From the NCBI GenBank assembly GCA_964499955.1, contig CAZCMI010000020.1, positions 1 to 15,680 on the forward strand: a stretch of 15,680 bases of DNA, written 5' to 3'. The notes below the pieces were generated by a model that saw nothing but the letters and a program-made list of their open reading frames with translations, did no database searches and had not been told where the DNA came from. Made by a program: the position numbers and the translations under genes. Positions 7,494 through 13,507 of this stretch are shown piece after piece. Position 1 is the stretch's first letter. Each line of letters opens with the position of its first letter. This DNA is from JAJYIV01 sp964499955. GTDB lineage: Bacteria > Patescibacteriota > Patescibacteriia > UBA9934 > GWF2-40-263.

Positions 7494-7501
7494 CTCGGCA
7501 C

Positions 7502-8245
7502 ATGCTCGCTATCGAAAAAACATTGAAGACGCTCAAGAAGCGCTGGCCCCATCCCGGCGCCATGGATTTGTGCGGCGGCACGTTGCCCGCGGAAACCCAG
7601 GCCTTCCGCACCATCGTGGGTGTAGTGCTTTCGGCCCGCACGCGCGACGAGCAAGTGCTGGCCCTGCTTCCGGCGTTTTTTGAGCGGTTTCCCGATGCGG
7701 CGTCTTTGGCCCGGGCGACCGAAGCGGACATCCGCGCGCGCATCGATACGATCGGCATGTACAAGCAGAAGGCCAAGAACTTGAAGCGACTTGGTGCGGC
7801 GCTGGAAGAACAATTCGGCGGGCGCGTGCCACGCACGATGGACGAACTGACGTCCCTGGCGGGCGTGGGGCGGAAAACCGCCAGCGTGGTGCTCGCCGCC
7901 TGCTTCGGCACGCCGGCCATCGCCGTGGACACGCACGTCCACCGCGTGACCAACCGTCTGGGCTGGGTCAAAACTAAGACCCCGGAAAAAACCGAAGCGG
8001 CCCTGCTGAAGATCGTGCCGGAACGCCTGCAGCCGACGGTGAACAAGGTGTTCGTGAAGCACGGACGGTACGTGTGCCTGCCGGGCAACCCGCGTTGTTG
8101 GACTTGCCCCGTGCGCGACCTCTGCGCGTTCAAGGGCAAGCGGTTGACGCCGCCGCCGAATGCCGCTGAAGTGGAGGCAGACATCGCCCGCCGCGAAGCA
8201 TCCCTGGAAGCGTCTCGCCGCGCCGTGGCGGGGATTACGAAATAA
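7502..8245 (+). CDS. nth: Endonuclease III (DNA glycosylase/AP lyase)
   Basis: 247 residues, longer than E. coli Nth (211) by a C-terminal tail of about 35 residues. It removes oxidised pyrimidines and cleaves abasic sites in base excision repair. The helix-hairpin-helix LAGVGRKTASVV carries the catalytic Lys125; the catalytic Asp143 sits in AVDTHVHRVTNRLGW. The [4Fe-4S] loop is intact: CLPGNPRCWTCPVRDLC, spacing C-x6-C-x2-C-x5-C. LSARTRDEQV matches the LSxQTxDxxV helix. The upstream frame is open but overlaps cca and lacks homology, so ATG 7502 is chosen. This is the one gene without an SD whose ATG has C rather than T at -1. With the MTH1-like Nudix and the helicase at the end, it makes three genome-maintenance functions in the window. 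Confidence 0.95.
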   Translation: MLAIEKTLKTLKKRWPHPGAMDLCGGTLPAETQAFRTIVGVVLSARTRDEQVLALLPAFFERFPDAASLARATEADIRARIDTIGMYKQKAKNLKRLGAALEEQFGGRVPRTMDELTSLAGVGRKTASVVLAACFGTPAIAVDTHVHRVTNRLGWVKTKTPEKTEAALLKIVPERLQPTVNKVFVKHGRYVCLPGNPRCWTCPVRDLCAFKGKRLTPPPNAAEVEADIARREASLEASRRAVAGITK

Positions 8246-8255
8246 CGACGCGCCT

Positions 8256-8810
8256 ATGTCCCCCGACCGCCGCATTTCCGAAGCCGCCTTCGCCGCCCAC
8301 GGCAAACGCCCGTGGGTGGACCGGTTTGCGATTTTTTGCGCCCGTTCGTTGATCCTCGCGGAACTCGCCGCATTGACGGTTGTGTTCGCGCGCGTGTGGT
8401 CGTCCACGGAAGGGCAATCCATGGACGCGTTCGCCGTCGTGCGCGCGTTTTTCGTCGTGGCGTGGGTGGTATTCGTCACGTGGGTCCTGACCGTCGGGTT
8501 GGAATTCCTCTTCCGCCGGCCCCGACCGTACGCGACGTTGGGCAAGAAGCCATTGGATGCGTTTTGGACGCCCGCCCCGTCCTTCCCGTCGTCCCACTCC
8601 GCCGTCGCCTTTGCGTTGGCGTTCGCGGCCGCGCTTGTCGTTCCCGCGCCGTTGGCCGCCGCATTTTTCGTCGTTGCGGCGTTGGTCGCCGCTGGGCGCG
8701 TCTACGTCGGCGTGCACTATCTTTCCGACGTGCTGGCCGGTGCCGTCGTCGGCTTCGCGGCCTTCCATGTCGCCGGCCGTCTCGGGTTTTGGATTCTTGG
8801 CCTGTTTTAA
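8256..8810 (+). CDS. PAP2-superfamily membrane phosphatase
   Basis: 184 residues with several hydrophobic segments (about 25-45, 60-82, 115-130, 133-147, 160-183). The phosphatase signature is mostly complete: RRPRP (87-91), PSSH (111-114) and R148-x5-H154-x3-D158 in GRVYVGVHYLSD. In the first motif, K-x6-RP, the lysine position is glutamate (E83). Family members act on lipid phosphates; a BcrC-like undecaprenyl-diphosphate phosphatase role would fit the neighbouring envelope genes but is inference. ATG 8256 (TATGTCC context, 10 nt after nth) is preferred over a longer in-frame start inside nth. It ends 3 nt before the guanylyltransferase ATG, so the two are probably translated together. Confidence 0.88.
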   Translation: MSPDRRISEAAFAAHGKRPWVDRFAIFCARSLILAELAALTVVFARVWSSTEGQSMDAFAVVRAFFVVAWVVFVTWVLTVGLEFLFRRPRPYATLGKKPLDAFWTPAPSFPSSHSAVAFALAFAAALVVPAPLAAAFFVVAALVAAGRVYVGVHYLSDVLAGAVVGFAAFHVAGRLGFWILGLF

Positions 8811-8813
8811 CGT

Positions 8814-9899
8814 ATGCGCGCCGTCATTCTCGCCGGGGGAAAGGGGACCCGCCTGTGGCCCATGAGCCGTGAGGCGCGGCCCAAGCAGTTCTTCGACGTT
8901 GTGGGCGAGCGCACGCTCGTGGACGACGCGTATCGCCGCCTGCTGCGGCTGCTTCCGGCCGAGAAGGTCCACGTGGCCGCCTCCGCCGGTTTGGCGTCCT
9001 TGGTGCGGGAGCACCTGCCGGATTTGCCGCCAGAAAATCTGATCGTCGAACCAGAACCGCGCGACACGGCCGCCGCCATGGGCTATGCCGCCGCCGTACT
9101 CGAACGTACGGCCCCGGATGAACCGGTGGTCTTCGTGCCGAGCGACCACTACATCGGCAACGAGGAATTGTTTTTGAAGACCCTGGAGGTGGCGGGCCGC
9201 CTGGTGGAAGAGACGGGCAAGCTGCTCGACATCGGCATCACGCCGACTTTCCCGAACACGGCGCTGGGCTACACGAAGATCGGCGCGCGCGCCGGCACGC
9301 ACGACGGCGTGGAGGCCTTCGCCTTCGCGGGGCACACGGAAAAGCCCTCGGCGGCGCTGGCGGAGATCTACCTGAAGGACCGGGCGTACTTGTGGCACGC
9401 GAACTACTACACCTGGACGCCGCGGCGTTTCATGGAAGCCATCGAACGGCACGCGCCCGCGCTGGGCGCCGGGTTGCGCGCCATTCAAGCAGCCGACCCG
9501 GCGGACGCGCCCGCACTCTACGCCGCCCTCCCGCGCGAGGCCTTCGACCGCGCCGTCACGGAAAAACTCGCGCCGGAAGACATGCTGGTGCTGCGCGGCG
9601 ACTTCGGCTGGAGCGACATCGGTTCCTGGGATACGCTGTATGAACGGTTGGTCGACGACGAAGCGGCCGTGCGCGACGACGGCGAGCGCAACGTCGTCAA
9701 AGGAAACGCCGTGATGGTCGACAGCCGCGGGTCCCTCGTGTACCTGCCGTCAGGCAAGTCCGCGGCCGTCATCGGCCTTTCGGACGTGGTGGTAGTGGAC
9801 ACGGGCGACGCCCTGCTGGTGTGCCGCCGCCGCGACGCCCAGCGCGTGAAGGACGCCGTTTCCCGCCTGCGCGACGCCGGTCTCGACGCGTGCTTGTAA
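8814..9899 (+). CDS. Mannose-1-phosphate guanylyltransferase (GDP-mannose pyrophosphorylase)
   Basis: 361 residues, the length of the single-domain enzyme without the phosphomannose isomerase fusion. It makes GDP-mannose from mannose-1-phosphate and GTP for glycan synthesis. N-terminal LAGGKGTRLWPMSR (7-20) and PKQF (23-26) form the nucleotide-binding signature. EPRDTAAA replaces the usual PRNTAPA. VPSDHYI, LDIGITPTFPNTALGYTKIG, TEKP, YLWHANYYTW (family: LWNAGMF) and GWSDIGSWDTLYE follow in family order, then a C-terminal beta-helix-like region (DVVVVDTGDALLV, CRRRDAQRVKDAV). The start is 3 nt after the PAP2 stop, with no SD and T at -1. No isomerase or phosphomannomutase is in this window. 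Confidence 0.93.
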   Translation: MRAVILAGGKGTRLWPMSREARPKQFFDVVGERTLVDDAYRRLLRLLPAEKVHVAASAGLASLVREHLPDLPPENLIVEPEPRDTAAAMGYAAAVLERTAPDEPVVFVPSDHYIGNEELFLKTLEVAGRLVEETGKLLDIGITPTFPNTALGYTKIGARAGTHDGVEAFAFAGHTEKPSAALAEIYLKDRAYLWHANYYTWTPRRFMEAIERHAPALGAGLRAIQAADPADAPALYAALPREAFDRAVTEKLAPEDMLVLRGDFGWSDIGSWDTLYERLVDDEAAVRDDGERNVVKGNAVMVDSRGSLVYLPSGKSAAVIGLSDVVVVDTGDALLVCRRRDAQRVKDAVSRLRDAGLDACL

Positions 9900-9926
9900 C
9901 TCCCGCCCTCCCTCGTTCATCTCCCT

Positions 9927-10958
9927 ATGTCCCGCCTTTTCCTCTCCCTTTTCTCCGGTCTGCTGGTCGTTTCCGCCATCCTCGTCGGCGGCTATTGGCG
10001 TGACGCCTATGTCGTCCAGCCCGCGCACGACGCCGAGGAAATCGCCTTCGTGGTGGAGCACGGGGAATCGGTGAAGGCCGTGGCGGCGAAGTTGAAGGAA
10101 CAGGGGTTGATCGGCAGCCAGTTTGCGTTCGAAACCTTCGTGCGTTTGTCGGACAAAGCCCGGCAGGTGCAGGCGGGCACCTTCGCCCTCAAGCCCGGCA
10201 CGAATTTCCAAGATTTGGTCGGCGCGCTTTCGAATGCCGCCTCGGTGGAAGTGCAGGTAACCATCCCCGAGGGATACACGGCGGCGCAGATCGGCGCGGC
10301 GGTGCGCCAGGTCCTGCCGCACATTACGGAGGAAGAATGGAACCAGGCGGTGGGGCCGAACAGCCCGCTAATGGCGGCGCAGTCGAACGACAGCCCGCTC
10401 GTCCAGACCCTGTCCCGCCGCGGCTTGGAAGGGTTCCTGTTCCCCGACACGTATCGCTTCCACGAAACGGCCACGGCCGGGCAGGTGGTCGCGCGTTTGT
10501 ACAACACGTTCCACCAGCGGTTGGAGCAGGCCGGCATCCGCGCGGGGGAGGACGGCACGGTGGTGCACGGGCTGGACCCGTACCAATTCGTCACGCTCGC
10601 GTCCATCGTGGAGCGGGAAGTGCGCGGGGCGGAGGACATGCGCCACGTGGCGGGGATTTTCCTGAAGCGCCTGGACATCGGTATGGCGTTGCAGGCCGAT
10701 TCCACCGTGAACTACGTCACCGGAGGCACGTCGCCCAGCATCACCTTCGCCGAGACGGAACTCGACACGCCGTACAACACGTACAAGTACAAGGGGCTGA
10801 CGCCGGGGCCGATCAGCAACCCGGGACTCGACGCATTGAAGGCCGTGGCGGACCCGACGGACAATCCGTGGTACTTTTTCCTTACGACGCCGACAGGCGA
10901 AGTGAAATATGGCCGCACCTTCGACGAACACATCGCGAACCGCCGTTTCATGCGTTAA
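9927..10958 (+). CDS. mltG: Endolytic murein transglycosylase MltG (YceG family)
   Basis: 343 residues. An N-terminal membrane anchor (about 4-22) is followed by a periplasm/exterior-facing domain. The LysM-like part (VVEHGESVKAVAAKLKEQGLI, shown in two pieces: VVEHGESVKAVA and AKLKEQGLI) precedes the catalytic domain with LEGFLFPDTY (167-176), ASIVEREV with the catalytic Glu229, ALQADSTVNY, and PYNTYKYKGLTPGPISNPG (282-300), the strongest family signature. MltG cleaves nascent glycan strands and sets their length. The gap after the guanylyltransferase is 27 nt, pyrimidine-rich, with no SD; the start context is TATGTCC. Its last 50 nt overlap the DUF2207 gene in another frame. Confidence 0.95.
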   Translation: MSRLFLSLFSGLLVVSAILVGGYWRDAYVVQPAHDAEEIAFVVEHGESVKAVAAKLKEQGLIGSQFAFETFVRLSDKARQVQAGTFALKPGTNFQDLVGALSNAASVEVQVTIPEGYTAAQIGAAVRQVLPHITEEEWNQAVGPNSPLMAAQSNDSPLVQTLSRRGLEGFLFPDTYRFHETATAGQVVARLYNTFHQRLEQAGIRAGEDGTVVHGLDPYQFVTLASIVEREVRGAEDMRHVAGIFLKRLDIGMALQADSTVNYVTGGTSPSITFAETELDTPYNTYKYKGLTPGPISNPGLDALKAVADPTDNPWYFFLTTPTGEVKYGRTFDEHIANRRFMR

Positions 10959-12675
10959 GGCGTTTGGCGCCACGCTTGCCTGTGCATGCGTGGCGTTTTT
11001 CGCCTTTCCCGCCGCATTGTTCGTTTCTCCCACCACCGCTTTCGCTCAAACGGAAAGCGCGGGCGGCTACGCCATCACGCGCATGGACGTTTCCTTGTAC
11101 GTCGGGCGCGACGCCGCCTTGAACGTATCGGAGCGCATCGAAGGCGCGTTTTTGGAACCGCGCCGCGGCATTTTCCGCACCATCCCCGTCCGCTATCAAA
11201 CGGACCGCGGGCGGGAACTCATCGTGCCGCTCGACGTCGTGTTCGTGCACATGGACGGTGAACCGGTGCCGTTTGAGACGTACCGGGAAGGGCGCGACCA
11301 GGTCATCCGCATCGGCGACCCGGACGTGTACCATCAAGGGTCGTTCACCTACGACATCTCCTACGTCGCCCGCCGCGTCTTTTTGTACGAAGAGGAAACC
11401 GACCAGCTGTATTGGAACGCGACGGGAACGGCGTGGGACGTGCCCATTCCGTTGGCCACCGCGCGCGTGTTTTTGCCGGACGAGGCGGCGTTTACGGAAA
11501 CCGCCTGCTTCACCGGTGCGCAGGGTTCCACGGCGCGTGATTGCACCGTTCAAGTTGAAGGCTCCGTCGCCACGTTCACGGCCGAGGATACGTTGACCGT
11601 GGCCGTGCGTTTCCCGAAAGGCGTGATCGCCCCGCCTTCGGCGGCGGACCGGGCGGCGTCGTTTTGGCTGCGCGTCGTGCCGCGCCTGTTCTGGCTGATC
11701 CCGCTGGCCGTCGCCTTCGCCGCGTTCCGGTATTGGCGTGCCCACGGTCGGGACGCCAAGGGCCGGGGCACCATCATCGCCGAATACGACCCGCCGGACG
11801 GCCTGCGCCCCACGGAAGTCGGCATGCTCATCGATACCAAGGTGCATCCCCGCGACCTGTCGGCCGCCTTCGTGGACCTGGCCGTGCGCGGGTATCTGCG
11901 CATCGAAGAACGGGCGGAGAAAACCCTCGGCGTCTTTTCCAGCAAAACGTACGTCCTCCACAAGCTGAAGGACGGCGACGGGCTGCACGCGTTCGAGCGC
12001 GGCATCTTCGACGCCTTGTTCAAGGACGGTGCGTCCAAGACCATGAAGAACGAAGACGCCGGCATGGCCGCGGCCCTGGCGAAGGCGGGCAACGACGTGT
12101 ACGCGGACATGGCCGCGCGCGGGTATTTCACCAAGAACCCCAAGACGGCGGGATGGGCGTTCGCCGGCACGGGATTGGCCGTTTTGTTCATTGGGTTCTT
12201 CGTCGGCGCCTTGCTGGCGGTGCCGTTCGATTCCGTCCAACCGCTGGGCGCGCTGCTGCTTTCCGGCGTCGTGCTGCTGGCGGCCGCGCCGTTCATGAAG
12301 GCGTATACGGAAAAAGGCGCGGTGGCCAAGGAACACGCCGAGGGCTTCAAGCTCTTCCTGACGACAGCCGAGAAATACCGCCTGCAATGGCAGGAGCGCG
12401 AAGGGATCTTCGAGGCGTATTTGCCGTACGCCATGGCCTTCGGCGTGACGGACAAATGGGCCAAGGCCTTCGAAGGGATGAACCTGCCCGCGCCGACCTG
12501 GTACGTGGGCGCGACGGCGGGCGCGTTCCTGCCGGTGAATTTCGCCAAGTCCGTTTCGTCGTTCGGGACGTCCGCCGCGGCCGTGCATGCGCCGTCTTCG
12601 TCCGGCGGAGGCGGGTTCGGGGGCGGCGGATTTTCCGGCGGCGGCTTCGGCGGGGGAGGCGGCGGAAGCTGGTAG
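10909..12675 (+). CDS. DUF2207 membrane protein with glycine-rich C-terminus
   Basis: 588 residues. A signal peptide (hydrophobic about 18-40, probable cleavage after AFA at 44-46) is followed by an extracytoplasmic beta-rich domain with RRGIFRTIPVRY (85-96) and QLYWNATGTAWDVPI (166-180), characteristic of DUF2207. Then come a membrane segment at about 256-274, a cytoplasmic part containing EYDPPDGLRPTEVGML (292-307), two further membrane segments (415-438, 445-462), and a tail alternating GGGG with F and S ending in GSW. The family is uncharacterised and common in candidate-phyla genomes. ATG 10909 lies inside mltG, giving a 50-nt overlap; no ATG, GTG or TTG in frame between it and the signal peptide offers a better start, and T at -1 fits the local rule. 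No terminator is visible after the stop; a promoter begins 7 nt later. Confidence 0.88.
   Translation: MAAPSTNTSRTAVSCVKAFGATLACACVAFFAFPAALFVSPTTAFAQTESAGGYAITRMDVSLYVGRDAALNVSERIEGAFLEPRRGIFRTIPVRYQTDRGRELIVPLDVVFVHMDGEPVPFETYREGRDQVIRIGDPDVYHQGSFTYDISYVARRVFLYEEETDQLYWNATGTAWDVPIPLATARVFLPDEAAFTETACFTGAQGSTARDCTVQVEGSVATFTAEDTLTVAVRFPKGVIAPPSAADRAASFWLRVVPRLFWLIPLAVAFAAFRYWRAHGRDAKGRGTIIAEYDPPDGLRPTEVGMLIDTKVHPRDLSAAFVDLAVRGYLRIEERAEKTLGVFSSKTYVLHKLKDGDGLHAFERGIFDALFKDGASKTMKNEDAGMAAALAKAGNDVYADMAARGYFTKNPKTAGWAFAGTGLAVLFIGFFVGALLAVPFDSVQPLGALLLSGVVLLAAAPFMKAYTEKGAVAKEHAEGFKLFLTTAEKYRLQWQEREGIFEAYLPYAMAFGVTDKWAKAFEGMNLPAPTWYVGATAGAFLPVNFAKSVSSFGTSAAAVHAPSSSGGGGFGGGGFSGGGFGGGGGGSW
12598..12670 (+). 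repeat. Glycine-codon-rich low-complexity tract
   Basis: GGC/GGG/GGA-rich imperfect repeat encoding the Gly/Phe/Ser tail of the DUF2207 protein. Such tails are usual in this family, so it is coding low complexity rather than a mobile or regulatory repeat. Confidence 0.7.
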
Positions 12676-12682
12676 CGGACGG

Positions 12683-12711
12683 TTGACAAACGCCGTGTGG
12701 CGCGTTAGGGT
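12683..12711 (+). promoter_or_regulatory. Consensus promoter of the 196-residue orphan gene
   Basis: TTGACA (12683-12688), 17-nt spacer, TAGGGT (12706-12711), 7 nt after the DUF2207 stop. The spacer holds an inverted repeat, CGCC-GTGT-GGCG (12691-12702), flanked by AAC and GTT, a possible operator. The predicted start is near 12718. Confidence 0.75.
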
Positions 12712-12737
12712 CGGACGTCTCAATCATGAGACAAAAA

Positions 12738-12756
12738 GCGGGCGTGCCCGCGGAGG
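12738..12756 (+). promoter_or_regulatory. Leader hairpin followed by Shine-Dalgarno, deciding the start at 12765
   Basis: A small hairpin, GCGGG-CGTG-CCCGC (12738-12751), is abutted by GGAGG (12752-12756), 8 nt before ATG 12765. The earlier in-frame ATG at 12726 has no SD and sits about 8 nt from the predicted transcript start. The SD favours 12765. The hairpin could influence access to the SD. Confidence 0.6.
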
Positions 12757-12764
12757 TCCTTGCC

Positions 12765-13355
12765 ATGGATGAAGAGCGGCGGGGCTCCCGCCTCGCGTGG
12801 ATGAACGGCGTCTGTCCGATGCCGGGGACGGAAGACTGGCCGCAGCCGGCGTCCGTCCTGCTGCCGCTGGTCGACGATTTCAGCGGGGTATGCAGTCCCG
12901 TTTGGGAACGCGAGCGGGCCGTCTGGCACTTGGTGGACGTTGCGCAGCGCAGCGGCGGGTGGACCTACGTCATGTGGCCGCGGTTGGCCATGAACGTCTT
13001 GCGGCGGCTTGGGCCGCGCCATGCGTCCGAAGCCCTGCGTTCCGGCCGTTTGCTGACCGGTCCCTCGGAGCTCGCCGTGCCGCCGGAGCGCACGAACCCA
13101 TTGTTCGCCCTGCCCGATTCCGTCCTGGCCCGGACCCTGCCGCAGTACCGGCAGCCGTCCTCGGGGGAAATCGAGGAGGCGGCCGTACGCCGCGGGGTGA
13201 CCGAGCTGGTCGAAGCGGGCCACGTGGTCCGTGTGTCCGTTCCCGTTTCTGGCTCGGAAACCGTCGATGCCTTCGGTCTGGCCCGGTCCGTCGTGGACCT
13301 GGTCTGCCGGAAATTCCCGGATCCGTTCCAGGGTCTCATCGCCCGTTCTTCGTAA
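12765..13355 (+). CDS. Unrecognised soluble protein, 196 residues
   Basis: I do not recognise a family. The predicted protein has no signal peptide or membrane segment. It is rich in Trp and Pro in the first half (W12, W24, W46, W53, W65, W70, in short motifs such as LAWMNG, EDWPQPAS, VWERERAVWHL and GGWTYVMWPRL) and has a second half with helical and strand-like stretches (SSGEIEEAAVRRGVTEL, AGHVVRVSVPV, ARSVVDLVCRKFPDPF). Base composition and codon use resemble the neighbours. The gene is a self-contained unit: consensus promoter, leader hairpin, good SD and an intrinsic terminator that begins inside its last codons. That complete framing makes it very likely a real, independently regulated gene. 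An ATG at 12726 would add 13 residues. Function unknown. Confidence 0.8.
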   Translation: MDEERRGSRLAWMNGVCPMPGTEDWPQPASVLLPLVDDFSGVCSPVWERERAVWHLVDVAQRSGGWTYVMWPRLAMNVLRRLGPRHASEALRSGRLLTGPSELAVPPERTNPLFALPDSVLARTLPQYRQPSSGEIEEAAVRRGVTELVEAGHVVRVSVPVSGSETVDAFGLARSVVDLVCRKFPDPFQGLIARSS

Positions 13356-13374
13356 CAGAACGGGTTTTTCTTTT
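13342..13374 (+). terminator. Intrinsic terminator overlapping the gene's stop codon
   Basis: A perfect 8-bp stem, CCCGTTCT (13342-13349) with AGAACGGG (13357-13364), then TTTTTCTTTT (13365-13374). The 7-nt loop (13350-13356) contains the TAA stop codon at 13353-13355, so the last coding codons form the 5' arm. Confidence 0.9.
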
Positions 13375-13402
13375 GTGCGATGGGCGCGGACCGTCCGGGC
13401 CG

Positions 13403-13431
13403 TTGACATGCAGGAGGGGGCGGGGTAGGGT
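13403..13431 (+). promoter_or_regulatory. Consensus promoter of the 415-residue orphan gene
   Basis: TTGACA (13403-13408), 17-nt spacer, TAGGGT (13426-13431), the same two hexamers and spacing as at 12683. The predicted start near 13438 leaves a leader of about 70 nt before ATG 13508. Confidence 0.75.
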
Positions 13432-13441
13432 GCGCGCCGTT

Positions 13442-13503
13442 CCGCCAATGGCGGCGGGACGCGAACCTTCCATCGCGTTTCCAACGAGGAAACGCATCGA
13501 GGA
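13442..13503 (+). promoter_or_regulatory. Structured leader with two inverted repeats and an SD
   Basis: CCGCC/GGCGG lies close to the predicted transcript start (about 13443-13454). A perfect 8-bp stem, GCGTTTCC (13475-13482) with GGAAACGC (13488-13495), ends 3 nt before the SD GAGGA (13499-13503), which is 4 nt from ATG 13508. No U-run follows the stem, so it is not a terminator. I recognise no riboswitch class. Confidence 0.5.
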
Positions 13504-13507
13504 CGAG

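Noticed and set aside
5663..8545. Very long open frame on the minus strand (about 960 codons) opposite gpmI, cca, nth and PAP2
   Set aside because: The translation is Arg/Ser/Pro/Ala-rich with no domain, and the plus strand is fully occupied by strongly recognised genes. Long antisense frames are expected in GC-rich coding DNA.
12598..12670. Glycine-codon repeat as a mobile or structural DNA repeat
   Set aside because: It is in frame and encodes the tail typical of DUF2207 proteins.
10948..12723. Open minus-strand frame (about 590 codons) opposite DUF2207
   Set aside because: Low-complexity His/Arg/Gly composition with no motif; mirrors the codon pattern of the plus-strand gene.
12726..12764. 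ATG 12726 as start of the 196-residue orphan
   Set aside because: No SD and very close to the predicted transcript start; ATG 12765 has GGAGG at 8 nt.
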